A DNA stretch of 64,000 bases from Corallococcus sp. AS-1-6 (GTDB taxonomy: Bacteria; Myxococcota; Myxococcia; Myxococcales; Myxococcaceae): positions 62,001 through 126,000 of the forward strand of contig NZ_JAIQDE010000009.1 in NCBI RefSeq assembly GCF_020037015.1. Direction: 5' to 3'. Of this stretch, positions 1 through 8,512 are shown piece after piece (position 1 is the stretch's first letter; each line of letters begins with the position of its first letter). Under the pieces are notes generated by a model. It was not told where the DNA came from, searched no databases, and was given only the letters and a program-made list of their open reading frames with translations. Position numbers and translations under genes: made by a program.

Positions 1-174
1 CGGCACCGCGAGCGCCGCGCCCAGCTCCTTCGCCGCCTTCTGGAGCTTCTCCCCGCCTCGCGAGGACACCGCCACCGTCGCGCGCTCCTTCACCAGCGTG
101 TCCGCGATGGCGCGCCCCAGCCCCGAGGACGCGCCCGTCACCAGCGCCCGCCTACCCTTCAAGCCGAAATCCAT
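1..174 (-). CDS. SDR-family oxidoreductase, N-terminal part (cut by window edge)
   Basis: Only the first 58 codons are in the window; the C-terminus lies beyond position 1. The start ATG at 174 lies inside the end of the kynurenine monooxygenase gene (23-nt overlap), so it is the last visible gene of the kynurenine operon. The protein begins MDFGLKGRRALVTGASSGLG: the TGxxxGxG motif of the Rossmann nucleotide-binding site is intact, followed by a typical helix (RAIADTLVKERATVAV). Classical SDRs use NAD(P)H on alcohols, ketones or aldehydes. Similar SDRs occur in aromatic-degradation clusters, but the substrate cannot be told because the catalytic YxxxK is outside the window. Confidence 0.85.
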   Translation of the reverse strand, partial: MDFGLKGRRALVTGASSGLGRAIADTLVKERATVAVSSRGGEKLQKAAKELGAALAVP

Positions 175-1531
175 CCGCGTGCTCCTCCATGAAAGGGGTC
201 AGCCGGCCGCGAATCAGCTTCGCCGCCCGGTCCAGGTCCACGTCGTCCGGCCGCTTCAAGTCCTTCGCCAGCTCCGCCACGATGCCGCCCGCGATGGCGC
301 CCACGCCGTACGCCAGCCGGTAGGGCACCCGGCTGAAGCTCACCAGCGTGTAGCGGCTGACGAACTCGCCCGGGAACGCGTTGAGCAACACCTTCTCCAC
401 GCCCTTCTCCAACAGGAAGCGCGGATCCGCCGTGCTGTCGCGCATCTCGATGAAGTTCTCCACCGCCATGTCCGCGATGGCGTCCGCGTTCGTCTTGCGA
501 AGCCGCTCGAACTCACCGAACGCCGCGGCCCAGTCCGCCTGCTTCGACAGGAGCGCGTCCAGCACCACGCAGTCCTCGAAGCCGCAGTTCATCCCCTGGC
601 CGTAGAACGGCACGATGGCGTGCGCCGCGTCGCCCAGCAGCAGCGTGCGCCCGCCCGCGTGCCACGGCGCGCACTTCACCGTCACCATGTGCCCGGTGGG
701 CCGGGAGAAGAACTCCTCCACCAGCCCGGGAATCAGCGCCTTCGCGTCCGGGAACTGCTCCTGGAAGAACGCCTCCAGCGCGGCGGGCGTCTGGAGCGTC
801 GCGAAGCTCACCGGCCCCTCCCACGGCAGGAACAGCGTGCACGTGAAGCTGCCGTCTTCATTCGGCAGCGCGATGAGCATGAACGTGCCGCGCGGCCAGA
901 TGTGCAGCGCGTGCTTCTCCATCTGGAAGCGCCCGCCCTCGCCCGGCGGAATCGTCAGCTCCTTGTAGCCATGCCCCAGCGTCTGCGAGTCCGTCTGGGA
1001 TTGCAGCGCCTCCCGCACCGCCGAACCCGAGCCGTCCGTGCCGAACACCACCGCGTCGCGCACCTCCCGCGTCACGCCCGTGGCCTCGTCCAGCACCGTG
1101 AGCATTCCCGCGGCCGGATCCGCCTGCGTCACCCGCTGACGGAAGCGGATGGACACGCGGCCCGTGGCTTCCGCCTGCGTCATCAGGAACTTGTTCAGCC
1201 AGCCGCGCGAGATGGAATTGATGTGCTGCGAGTCGTCCTTCCCATACGGCTGGAAGGCCAGCTCGCCCTTCACCGGGTGGATGACCCGCCCGCGCATGGG
1301 GATGGCGTGCTTCAGCGCCTCCTCCTCCAGGCCCACCTGCCGCAAGGCGTGCAGGCCGCGCGTGGAGATGGCCAGGTTGATGGAGCGCCCCGCGTCCAGC
1401 GTCTCACGGCGCATGTCCGCCCGGCGCTCCAGCACCTCCACCGTGTGGCCCCTGCGGGCCAGGTACAGCGAGAGCAGCGAGCCCACCAGGCCCGCTCCCA
1501 CCACCGTCAGCTTCGACTCATTCGAGGGCAT
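152..1531 (-). CDS. kmo: kynurenine 3-monooxygenase
   Basis: FAD-dependent hydroxylase converting L-kynurenine to 3-hydroxykynurenine with NADPH and O2. The 459-residue length is normal for the family. Visible are the FAD dinucleotide-binding motif GAGLVGSLLSLYLARRG (residues 12-28), the KMO signature RSINLAISTRG, the second FAD motif GDAAHAIVPFYGQGMNCGFEDC near residue 300, and a hydrophobic C-terminal part (YRLAYGVGAIAGGIVAE) like the membrane-associating tail of other KMOs. The start ATG overlaps the kynureninase stop by 14 nt, and its own end overlaps the downstream SDR gene. This dense overlap argues for one polycistronic mRNA. The assignment is firm from the motifs and the neighbours. 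Confidence 0.95.
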   Translation of the reverse strand: MPSNESKLTVVGAGLVGSLLSLYLARRGHTVEVLERRADMRRETLDAGRSINLAISTRGLHALRQVGLEEEALKHAIPMRGRVIHPVKGELAFQPYGKDDSQHINSISRGWLNKFLMTQAEATGRVSIRFRQRVTQADPAAGMLTVLDEATGVTREVRDAVVFGTDGSGSAVREALQSQTDSQTLGHGYKELTIPPGEGGRFQMEKHALHIWPRGTFMLIALPNEDGSFTCTLFLPWEGPVSFATLQTPAALEAFFQEQFPDAKALIPGLVEEFFSRPTGHMVTVKCAPWHAGGRTLLLGDAAHAIVPFYGQGMNCGFEDCVVLDALLSKQADWAAAFGEFERLRKTNADAIADMAVENFIEMRDSTADPRFLLEKGVEKVLLNAFPGEFVSRYTLVSFSRVPYRLAYGVGAIAGGIVAELAKDLKRPDDVDLDRAAKLIRGRLTPFMEEHADGFRLEG

Positions 1532-2795
1532 GGGCCTCCAGCGCCTTCACGAAGCGGAAGACGTCCAGGTACGTGTTGTAGAGGGGCGTGGGCGCGGCGC
1601 GGATGATGTCCGGCTCGCGGAAGTCGCAGATGATGCCGGCCGCGGACAGCCGCTGGAGCAGCCGCTTCGGCTCGCCCTTGAAGCGCAGGGACAACTGCGC
1701 CCCGCGCTGCTTCAGGTCGCGCGGCGTGGTGATGGTGACGTACCCCGCGGGCAGCCGGTCCAGGAGGAACTCCAGGTAGCCCGTCAACTGGTCGCTCTTC
1801 GCGCGCAGGGCCGCCATCGTCGCCTTGTCGAACAGCTCCAGCGACGAGCGCAGCGCCGCCAACTGGAAGATGGGCGGGTTGGACAACTGCCACCCCTCCG
1901 CGCCCGGCAGCGGGTCGAAGGTGGGGCCCATCTCGAAGCGCGTGGCCTTGTTGTGCCCCCACCAGCCCTCGAAGCGCGGCAGCTCCGGCGAGTGCGCGTG
2001 GCGCTCGTGCACGAACACGCCGCCCAGGCTGCCCGGTCCGCCGTTGAGGTACTTGTACGAACACCACACCGCGAAGTCCGGCCCGTCGTCGTGCAGCGAC
2101 AGCTTCAGGTTGCCCGCCGCGTGCGCCAGGTCGAAGCCCACCTTGCAGCCCTGCGCGTGCGCCACGCGCGTGATCTCCCTCAGGTCGAACGCCTGCCCGG
2201 TGAGGTAGTTCACGCTGCCCAGCATCACCAGCGCGAGCTCCTTCCCGTGCCGCTCGATGGCCTCCAGGATGTCCTCGGGGCGCAGCGTGTCCTCGCCCTC
2301 GCGGGGCATCAGCCGGACGATGGCCTCCTTCGGGTCGTAGCCGTGGAAGCGCGCCTGCGACGCCACCGCGTACTGGTCCGACGGGAAGGCGCCGCCTTCA
2401 ATCAGGATTTTGAAGCGCTCGCGCGTGGGCCGGTAGAACGACACCATCATCAGGTGCAGGTTCACCGACAGGGTGTTCATCACCACGACTTCAAGGGGCT
2501 GCGCGCCCACCACCCGCGCCACCATGCCGGTGAGCTGCTCGTGGTAGGGCAGCCACGGGTGTCGGCCGTGCACGTGGCCCTCCACGCCCAGCCGCTCCCA
2601 GTCCTCCATCTCCATCTGCACGTACTTGCGCGCCTTGCGCGGCTGCAGCCCCAGCGAGTTGCCCGCCAGGTAGATGGCCGGCGCGCCGGAAGGGGCGGGC
2701 GGGAAGAGGAACTCGTCGCGCAGGGGCCTCAGCGGATCCGCCGCGTCCAGGCCGTAGGCGAACACATCGGTGTTCTCGTAGACAGGGGCCGTCAT
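1518..2795 (-). CDS. kynU: kynureninase
   Basis: PLP-dependent hydrolase cleaving 3-hydroxykynurenine (or kynurenine) to 3-hydroxyanthranilate (anthranilate) and alanine. 425 residues. The PLP-lysine signature WCSYKYLNGGPGSLGG is present, preceded by the cofactor aspartate in FDLAHAAGNLKL. The start was set at ATG 2795, giving MTAPVYENTD, because it forms a 4-nt ATGA overlap with the ACMSD stop; the upstream in-frame extension lies within the ACMSD gene and looks like read-through of another frame. Its 3' end overlaps kmo by 14 nt. It is likely translationally coupled to both neighbours. Confidence 0.95.
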   Translation of the reverse strand: MTAPVYENTDVFAYGLDAADPLRPLRDEFLFPPAPSGAPAIYLAGNSLGLQPRKARKYVQMEMEDWERLGVEGHVHGRHPWLPYHEQLTGMVARVVGAQPLEVVVMNTLSVNLHLMMVSFYRPTRERFKILIEGGAFPSDQYAVASQARFHGYDPKEAIVRLMPREGEDTLRPEDILEAIERHGKELALVMLGSVNYLTGQAFDLREITRVAHAQGCKVGFDLAHAAGNLKLSLHDDGPDFAVWCSYKYLNGGPGSLGGVFVHERHAHSPELPRFEGWWGHNKATRFEMGPTFDPLPGAEGWQLSNPPIFQLAALRSSLELFDKATMAALRAKSDQLTGYLEFLLDRLPAGYVTITTPRDLKQRGAQLSLRFKGEPKRLLQRLSAAGIICDFREPDIIRAAPTPLYNTYLDVFRFVKALEAHALE

Positions 2796-3808
2796 GGTGC
2801 GAAGTCCTCGTGCGAGCGCCCCAGCCACTCCAGGGCATTGCGGGAGAGCAGCCGCTCGCGCACGGAAGGCGCCAGGTCCGTCAGCGACTCGATGAGCGTG
2901 CCGGGCCGCTCCTCGCCCAGCGGGAAGGGATAGTCACTGCCCAGCGCCACCTTGTCCGCGCCGAACAGCTTCACGATGCCGCGCAACGTCTCCGCGTCGT
3001 GCACCAGCGAGTCCACCCAGAACCTCCCCAGGTAGTCGCGCGGCGCGACGGGGTTGTCCACCGCCACCAGATCCGGGCGGACCTCGAAGCCGTGCTGGAT
3101 GCGGCCCAGCGTGCCGGGGAACGCGCCGCCGCCGTGCGCGAAGGCCAACCGCAGCTTCGGCAGCCGCTCCATCACCCCGCCGAAGATGAGCGAGCAGATG
3201 GCCAGCGACACCTCCGCCGGCATCCCCACCAGCCACGGCAGCCAGTACTTCGTCATCTTCGCCTCACCCATCATGTCCCACGGGTGCACGAAGACGGCCG
3301 CGCCCAGGTCGCTCGCCGCCTGGAAGAAGGGGAAGAGGGCGGGGTCGGACAGGTTCAGGTCATTGACGTGGCTGCCAATCTGCACGCCCGCGAACCCCAG
3401 CGTGCGCACGCAGCGCTCCAATTCCTTGACCGCCAGGTCGGTGGATTGGAGCGGCACCGTGCCCAGCCCCACGAAGCGCCGGGGCGCCGTCGCCACCGCG
3501 CCGGCCAGGTGGTCGTTGAGGAAGCGCGCCACCTCCAGGCCGTCCTGGGGCTTCGCCCAATAGCTGAACAGCACCGGCACCGTGGACAGCACCTGCACCT
3601 GGACGCCGTGCGCGTCGCATTCCACGACGCGCTGCTTCGGGTCCCAGCAGTTGCTTTCGATCTCGCGGAAGAACTTCCCGTCATCCCGCAGCATCCGCGC
3701 GCGGCAGGGCGCGTGGTGGTCCAGCGTGATGAAGCCGCCGTAGCCGAAGCGCTCGGCGAAGCGGGGGAGCTCCGGGGGGAGGAGGTGCGTGTGGATGTCG
3801 ACCTTCAC
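2792..3808 (-). CDS. 2-amino-3-carboxymuconate-6-semialdehyde decarboxylase (ACMSD)
   Basis: Zinc amidohydrolase-fold decarboxylase that turns ACMS into 2-aminomuconate semialdehyde, diverting the pathway away from quinolinate and NAD synthesis. 338 residues. Metal ligands visible: N-terminal HTH (VDIHTHLLP), FVHPWD in the middle, FAHGGGAFP, and the GSDYPFPLGEE near the C-terminus carrying the conserved Asp. The start chosen is GTG 3808 (VKVDIHTHLL), which overlaps the dioxygenase stop as GTGA; the longer frame upstream would run into the neighbouring gene. Its position between the dioxygenase and kynureninase fits the catabolic branch. Confidence 0.93.
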   Translation of the reverse strand: MKVDIHTHLLPPELPRFAERFGYGGFITLDHHAPCRARMLRDDGKFFREIESNCWDPKQRVVECDAHGVQVQVLSTVPVLFSYWAKPQDGLEVARFLNDHLAGAVATAPRRFVGLGTVPLQSTDLAVKELERCVRTLGFAGVQIGSHVNDLNLSDPALFPFFQAASDLGAAVFVHPWDMMGEAKMTKYWLPWLVGMPAEVSLAICSLIFGGVMERLPKLRLAFAHGGGAFPGTLGRIQHGFEVRPDLVAVDNPVAPRDYLGRFWVDSLVHDAETLRGIVKLFGADKVALGSDYPFPLGEERPGTLIESLTDLAPSVRERLLSRNALEWLGRSHEDFAP

Positions 3809-4329
3809 TGGGGCGCACCACCCCGCGTCACCTTCGTGCCGCACTGCTTGCAGGTGCAGTGCTCCGGGTTGCCGTAGAAGTGCTCGAACACCGGCGGAAG
3901 CTGCGTCACCAGGTTGGTGACGTGCAGCGACTCCTCATAGAGCTTCTCGCCGCACTTCGGGCACAGCCACAGGAACGAATCCAGCTCCTGCGGCTGGCGG
4001 CGGCGCTCCAGCACCAGGCCGATGGTGTTCGGGGGGCGCTGCGGCGAGTGCGGCACCTTGGGCGGCAACAGGAAGATTTCCCCCTCGCGGATGGGGATGT
4101 CCCGCACCTGCCCCTCGTCGATGACGCGCAGGGTGATGTCGCCCTCCAGTTGGTAGAAGAACTCCTCGCCCTCGTTGACGTGGAAGTCCGTGCGCGAGTT
4201 GGGCCCGCCCACCACCGTGACCATGAAGTCCCGGTCCGCCCACACCTGCTGGTTGCCCACGGGCGGCTTGAGCAGGGGGCGGTGCTCGTCGATCCACTTC
4301 TTGAAGTTGATGGGGGTCAGTCGGCCCAT
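3805..4329 (-). CDS. 3-hydroxyanthranilate 3,4-dioxygenase
   Basis: Fe(II) cupin extradiol dioxygenase opening 3-hydroxyanthranilate to ACMS. 174 residues, the usual length of the bacterial form. Cupin ligands are seen in DFHVNEGEEFFYQLEGD (His and Glu) and PHSPQRPPNT (second His). The C-terminus keeps the rubredoxin-like metal site of the bacterial enzymes: CPKC near residue 125 and CKQC near residue 163. The ATG at 4329 was chosen, giving MGRLTPINFKKWI, because it lies 1 nt after the RidA stop; the extra upstream residues of the open frame overlap the RidA gene. Confidence 0.94.
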   Translation of the reverse strand: MGRLTPINFKKWIDEHRPLLKPPVGNQQVWADRDFMVTVVGGPNSRTDFHVNEGEEFFYQLEGDITLRVIDEGQVRDIPIREGEIFLLPPKVPHSPQRPPNTIGLVLERRRQPQELDSFLWLCPKCGEKLYEESLHVTNLVTQLPPVFEHFYGNPEHCTCKQCGTKVTRGGAPQ

Positions 4330-4330
4330 G

Positions 4331-4759
4331 TCACACGTCTCCAATGGTGGCGATGCACTTGAGCTCAATCGCGATGGGCGTGGGCAGCGCGTTGATCTCC
4401 AGCGTGGTGCGGCACGGCGGGTTGTCCTTGAAGTACTCCGCCCACAGCCGGTTGTACGTGGGGAAGTCCCGCTTCATGTCCGTGAGGTACACCGTCACGT
4501 CCACCAGCCGCTCCCACGACGAGCCCGCGTCCTCCAGGATGTAGCGCACGTTGCGGAACACGGAATGGCACTGCGTCTCGATGTCGTACGAGACGATGTT
4601 GCCCGCCGCGTCCAGCTCCACGCCCGGGATGGCCTTGCTGCCGCGCTCGCGCGGGCCCACGCCGGACAGGAACAACAGATTCCCCACGCGGCGCGCGTGG
4701 GGGTAGAGCCCCACCGGCTCCGGGGCCTTCTTCGAATCGATCCGCTCGCCAGCGCTCAC
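4331..4759 (-). CDS. RidA-family 2-aminomuconate deaminase
   Basis: 142-residue YjgF/YER057c/UK114 (RidA) fold protein. RidA members deaminate enamines and imines; in the 2-nitrobenzoate and 2-aminophenol pathways members of this family are the 2-aminomuconate deaminases. Family motifs seen are LLFLSGVGPRE, the conserved Arg in CRTTLEINALP, and the C-terminal IAIELKCIATI. It sits between the semialdehyde dehydrogenase (16-nt gap) and the dioxygenase (1-nt gap), so deamination of 2-aminomuconate to 4-oxalocrotonate is the expected step. A general RidA housekeeping role is possible but the context argues against it. Confidence 0.88.
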   Translation of the reverse strand: MSAGERIDSKKAPEPVGLYPHARRVGNLLFLSGVGPRERGSKAIPGVELDAAGNIVSYDIETQCHSVFRNVRYILEDAGSSWERLVDVTVYLTDMKRDFPTYNRLWAEYFKDNPPCRTTLEINALPTPIAIELKCIATIGDV

Positions 4760-4775
4760 GTGTCGCTCTCCCCGC

Positions 4776-6218
4776 TCAAAGCTTGATGCAGACGTTCTTG
4801 GGCTCGGTGAAGAAGCGCAGCGCGTCCCAGCCGCCCTCGCGGCCCACGCCGGACTCCTTCACCCCGCCAAACGGCGTGCGCAGGTCGCGCAGCATCCAGG
4901 TGTTCACCCAGACGATGCCGCTGTGCAGCCGGGCCGCGAACCGGTGCGCGCGCGCCAGGTCCTTCGTCCACACGCTGCCGGCCAGGCCGTAGCGCGTGGA
5001 GTTGGCCCACGACAGCACCTCCTCCTCGTCGTCGAAGGGCATGAGCGTGGCCACCGGGCCGAAGATCTCCTCCTGGTTCGTGCGGCACGTGGGCGCCAGG
5101 CCCTCCACCAGGGTGGGCTCGATGAACCAGCCGTTCGCGCAGCGGCCGGGCACGCTCGCGCGCTGGCCGCCGGTGAGGATGTGGCCGCCCTCCTGCTTCG
5201 CGAGCGCGATGTAGCCCATCACCTTCTCGAAGTGCTCGCGCGACACCAGCGCGCCCTGGTCCGTGCCCTCCACCAGCGGGTCGCCCACCTTGAGGGCCTT
5301 CGTGCGCGCGACCAGCGCCTCCTTGAAGCGCGGATACAGCGAGCGCTGCACGAAGATGCGCGGGCCGCACAGGCAGATCTGTCCTTGATTCGCGAAGGAC
5401 GAGCGCAGCGTGGTGGCCAGCGCCTCGTCGAAGTCGCAGTCCGCGAAGATGACGTTGGGGTTCTTGCCGCCCATCTCCAGGGACAGCTTCTTGAACGCGG
5501 GCGCGGCCACGCGGGCGATCTCCGCGCCCGTGCGCGTGCTGCCGGTGAAGGAGATGGCGCTCACGTCCGGGTGGCGCGTGAGCGGCCCGCCGACGTGGGG
5601 CCCCAGGCCGTGCACCAGGTTGAGCACGCCGGGCGGCAGCCCCGCGTCGCGGCACACCTGCGACAGGAGGAAGGCCGTCATCGGCGTCACCTCCGACGGC
5701 TTGGCCACCACGCAGTTGCCCGCCGCCAGCGCGGGGGCGATCTTCCACGTGAGCAGGTACAGCGGCAGGTTCCACGGCGAGATGCAGCCCACCACGCCCA
5801 GCGGCGAGCGCAGCGTGTAGTTGAGCGCCACACCGTCCATGGGGTGCGCTTCACTGGAGAACTGCGTCGCCGCGTCCGCGAAGAACTCGAAGTTGAGCAC
5901 GCTGCGCGGGATGTCCACCGTGCGGGCCACCGACAGCGGCTTGCCCGTGTCGATGGACTCCGCGCGCGCGAAGGCGTCCAGGCGCTCGTGGATGAGCCCC
6001 GCGATGCGGCGCAGGTAGCGCGAGCGCTCGATGGCCGGCAGGGCGGACCACGCGGGGAAGGCCCGGCCCGCGGCCTCCACGGCGGACTGCACGTCCACCT
6101 CACGTGAGTCCGGCACGTGCGCGTAGCGCTGGCCCGTCGCGGGCTCCGGCTTGTCCAGCCACTGGCCGCCCGCCGCGGGCACCAGCTCGCCACCGACGTA
6201 GTTGAGGACCTTCTCCAA
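4776..6218 (-). CDS. 2-aminomuconate (2-hydroxymuconate) semialdehyde dehydrogenase
   Basis: NAD-dependent aldehyde dehydrogenase, 480 residues, oxidising 2-aminomuconate 6-semialdehyde to 2-aminomuconate. Seen: cofactor region ISPWNLPLYLLTWKIAPALAAGN, the GSTRTG glycine motif, general base Glu in LEMGGKNPN, catalytic Cys282 in GQICLCGP, and EEIFGPV near the C-terminus. No ATG or GTG fits the N-terminus; the start is taken as TTG 6218 (read as Met-EKVLNYVGGELVP) because a perfect GGAGG lies 8 nt upstream and the resulting length is normal for the family. It is the first gene of the minus-strand operon. Confidence 0.92.
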   Translation of the reverse strand: MEKVLNYVGGELVPAAGGQWLDKPEPATGQRYAHVPDSREVDVQSAVEAAGRAFPAWSALPAIERSRYLRRIAGLIHERLDAFARAESIDTGKPLSVARTVDIPRSVLNFEFFADAATQFSSEAHPMDGVALNYTLRSPLGVVGCISPWNLPLYLLTWKIAPALAAGNCVVAKPSEVTPMTAFLLSQVCRDAGLPPGVLNLVHGLGPHVGGPLTRHPDVSAISFTGSTRTGAEIARVAAPAFKKLSLEMGGKNPNVIFADCDFDEALATTLRSSFANQGQICLCGPRIFVQRSLYPRFKEALVARTKALKVGDPLVEGTDQGALVSREHFEKVMGYIALAKQEGGHILTGGQRASVPGRCANGWFIEPTLVEGLAPTCRTNQEEIFGPVATLMPFDDEEEVLSWANSTRYGLAGSVWTKDLARAHRFAARLHSGIVWVNTWMLRDLRTPFGGVKESGVGREGGWDALRFFTEPKNVCIKL

Positions 6219-6226
6219 GGCAGCGC

Positions 6227-6231
6227 CCTCC
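6227..6231 (-). promoter_or_regulatory. Ribosome binding site fixing a TTG start
   Basis: GGAGG on the minus strand, 8 nt before TTG 6218. It decides the start of the semialdehyde dehydrogenase, which otherwise has no usable start codon near the family N-terminus. Confidence 0.75.
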
Positions 6232-6404
6232 TGAAGGGAGACGCGGCAATGTATGTCGCGGCCGTCCGCCGCCTCCAGGATTCCGAACAGTCGGCGTTGG
6301 ATGGCGCTCGCTTGCGCGGCCGTCTGGCGCCCAGCACCTCCAGGACCCGCTCCACGGGTGAATCCTTGGTGGAATTGCGGGCCGGGCATGGAAAAGATTC
6401 GCGC

Positions 6405-7193
6405 ATGACCTCGACTGTGGATGTAGCGGCCCTGGCTGGAATCCTGGACGCGGCGCGGCGCGAGCGGCGGGAGGTGCCGCCCCTGTCGCACGCGCACCCG
6501 AGCCTGACCGTGCCGGACGGCTACGCGGTGCAGGCGGAGGGCATCCGGCTGCGCGAGGCCCAGGGCGAGCGGGTGGTGGGCCTGAAGATGGGCTTCACGT
6601 CGGAGGCGAAGCGCCAGCAGATGAACCTGGGCTCGCCCATCTTCGGCGTGCTCACGGACCGGATGCGCGTGCAGCCGGGCGGCGTGGTGCGCGTGGGCGC
6701 GGGCATCCACCCGCGCATCGAGCCTGAAATCGCCTTCCGCACGTCCAAGGAGCTGAAGGGCACCGTGACGCGCGACGAGGTGCTGGACGCGTGCGACGCC
6801 GTCTTCGCGGCCATGGAGGTCCTGGACTCGCGCTTCGTGGGCTTCAAGTACTTCAGCCTGCCGGACGTGGTGGCGGACAACGCGTCGTCGTCGCTGTTCG
6901 TGCCGGGCACCCTGGAGCGCGCCCCGCGCGAGCTGGACCTGACGAAGCTCCAGATGCGCATGGAGGTGAACGGCAGGGTGGAGGGCGAGGCGCGCTCGGA
7001 CGCCATCTCCGGGGACCCGGTGGTGTCCCTCATCCAGCTCTGCGCGCTGCTCGCGGAGCGCGGACAGGTGCTGCCCGCGGGGAGCCTGGTGCTGTCCGGC
7101 GCGGCCACCGCGGCCTACCTGATGAAGCCCGGCGACCACGTGCGGCTGACCGTGGACGGGCTGGGCACCGTGGAGGTGACGGCCGCGGAGTAG
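6405..7193 (+). CDS. 4-oxalocrotonate decarboxylase (2-oxo-3-hexenedioate decarboxylase)
   Basis: 262-residue member of the fumarylacetoacetase/hydratase-decarboxylase superfamily. It matches the decarboxylase branch (DmpH type) rather than the 2-oxopent-4-enoate hydratase branch: VVGLKMGFTSEAKRQQM, the acidic metal motif IHPRIEPEIAF, and EVLDSRFVGFKYFSLPDVVADNASS with the spacing seen in DmpH. It would convert 4-oxalocrotonate to 2-oxopent-4-enoate, the step after the RidA deaminase. It is divergent from the rest of the pathway, separated by a 186-nt region that should hold both promoters. The start is ATG 6405 (MTSTVDVAALAG); the open frame extends upstream but antisense to the dehydrogenase. 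No hydratase or aldolase for the next steps is in the window. Confidence 0.85.
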   Translation: MTSTVDVAALAGILDAARRERREVPPLSHAHPSLTVPDGYAVQAEGIRLREAQGERVVGLKMGFTSEAKRQQMNLGSPIFGVLTDRMRVQPGGVVRVGAGIHPRIEPEIAFRTSKELKGTVTRDEVLDACDAVFAAMEVLDSRFVGFKYFSLPDVVADNASSSLFVPGTLERAPRELDLTKLQMRMEVNGRVEGEARSDAISGDPVVSLIQLCALLAERGQVLPAGSLVLSGAATAAYLMKPGDHVRLTVDGLGTVEVTAAE

Positions 7194-7197
7194 GCGC

Positions 7198-8343
7198 TCA
7201 GTACAGCAGGCCTTCCTTCGGCTGGACGGGCGGGGGCAGCTCGGACTCGCCCAGCATCTGCCGCAGGTTGATCTCGATGGTGCGGCACAGCGCCGTCATG
7301 GGCGTGTCGCTGACGGCGTCCTCGAAGGGGTTCTCCACGTCCCGGCCCACCGCGTCCATGGCGATGAAGAGGAACGCGATGATGGCGGTGACGAGCGGCG
7401 TGAGCACGCCCAGGTCCGCGACGACGCCCAGGGGCAGCATGGTGAGGTAGGCGCGCACCATGGCGTGCGGGAGGATGTCGTACTGGCGGGGCAGGGGCGT
7501 GTTCTTGATGCGCTCGCACGCGCCCAGGTAGTTGGTCAGCTCCGTGAGCGTCTCGTCCATCGACACGCGCATGTAGACCTTCTCCGGGTGTTCGATGTCG
7601 CTGTAGATGCGGCGCATGCGCGTGCCCATCCACAGGAGGATGGCGGCGGGCACGTTCTGCTCCACGCGCAGCGCCTCCAGCACGGACGGGCGGAAGAACG
7701 GGGTGATTTCCGGGAAGGGGTCCTGCCGCCGCAGGTGGCAGCGCAGCGCGTTCACGAAGCCGATCTGCGCGTAGACGAGCTCGCGCGCGTCCTCGGAGAT
7801 GCCCTCGAACATGCTGGGGATGCCCCGGGGGGACTCCACGCCCGGGTGGAGGAACGTGGCCAGGTTCGCGCGGGGCGCGCCCGGGCCGCGCAGGTCGCGC
7901 GCCTGACCGAACTGGTCGCGCACCGCGCCGTCACCCACCTTGGACCAGGCGGGCGCCAGCGCGGGCCCCTCTGGCTGGACGGCCACCTGGACCAGGCGGG
8001 ACGCGGCGGAGGGCGTCTCCGGGGTGCCGTCGCTGCGCTGGGCGCGGGGCGCGGGCAGGAAGGTGAGCACCTGACGGGCCAGCGTCCGCGACGCGTTCAC
8101 CAGCCCGCCCCAGAGGGTGCGCGCCTCCCACCAGCGCTCGTAGGCGGAGTTGTTGCGGAAGCCGAGCAGCACGCCCAGCGCCGCGGCCAGCAGCGTCACC
8201 GGCAGCGCCGGCACCGACAGCCACCTGGCGTCCAGCGCCACGTAGCCCAGCGAGATGGCCAGCGCGATGGCGATGTGGACGACGACGGGGCGCCCCGTGT
8301 AGCGGAGGATGATCCGCCAGGACAGCATCCGACCGACGATCAT
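7198..8343 (-). CDS. Bestrophin-like anion channel family protein
   Basis: 381-residue membrane protein of the bestrophin/UPF0187 family, predicted chloride or anion channel of the inner membrane. The N-terminal part has two hydrophobic segments (VVVHIAIALAISLGYVAL and VTLLAAALGVLLGF) followed by the family signature FRNNSAYERWWEARTLWGG; two more hydrophobic segments lie near residues 305-345 (AYLTMLPLGVVADLG, VTAIIAFLFIAMDAVG), and the conserved NPFEDAVSDTPM follows. The start is ATG 8343, preceded by GAGGAG 9 nt upstream; the open frame further upstream lacks a ribosome site. It converges with the decarboxylase gene (4-nt gap). An insertion rich in Pro, Gly and Ala near residues 120-170 is unusual and may be a cytosolic loop. 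Confidence 0.85.
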   Translation of the reverse strand: MIVGRMLSWRIILRYTGRPVVVHIAIALAISLGYVALDARWLSVPALPVTLLAAALGVLLGFRNNSAYERWWEARTLWGGLVNASRTLARQVLTFLPAPRAQRSDGTPETPSAASRLVQVAVQPEGPALAPAWSKVGDGAVRDQFGQARDLRGPGAPRANLATFLHPGVESPRGIPSMFEGISEDARELVYAQIGFVNALRCHLRRQDPFPEITPFFRPSVLEALRVEQNVPAAILLWMGTRMRRIYSDIEHPEKVYMRVSMDETLTELTNYLGACERIKNTPLPRQYDILPHAMVRAYLTMLPLGVVADLGVLTPLVTAIIAFLFIAMDAVGRDVENPFEDAVSDTPMTALCRTIEINLRQMLGESELPPPVQPKEGLLY

Positions 8344-8512
8344 CTCCCGGGGCTCCTCTACGGCGCAGGTGCTGCGTGAGGAGCTGGATGTAGTGATGCC
8401 CCCGTGGCGCGGCAATGCGCCGCGTCACCTTCGCGCCTCCGCCCGGACGGAAGCCCGCCTCCGCACGCCCCGGGAGCGTGCGGAAGCGGACGGACGGACG
8501 CGGAGGCGCCCG

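Noticed and set aside
98..1606. Long plus-strand open frame antisense to the kynurenine monooxygenase
   Set aside because: It is Arg/His-rich, without family motifs, and is the usual mirror frame of a high-GC gene. The same holds for long frames antisense to the NRPS-PKS, the PknK-like kinase and others.
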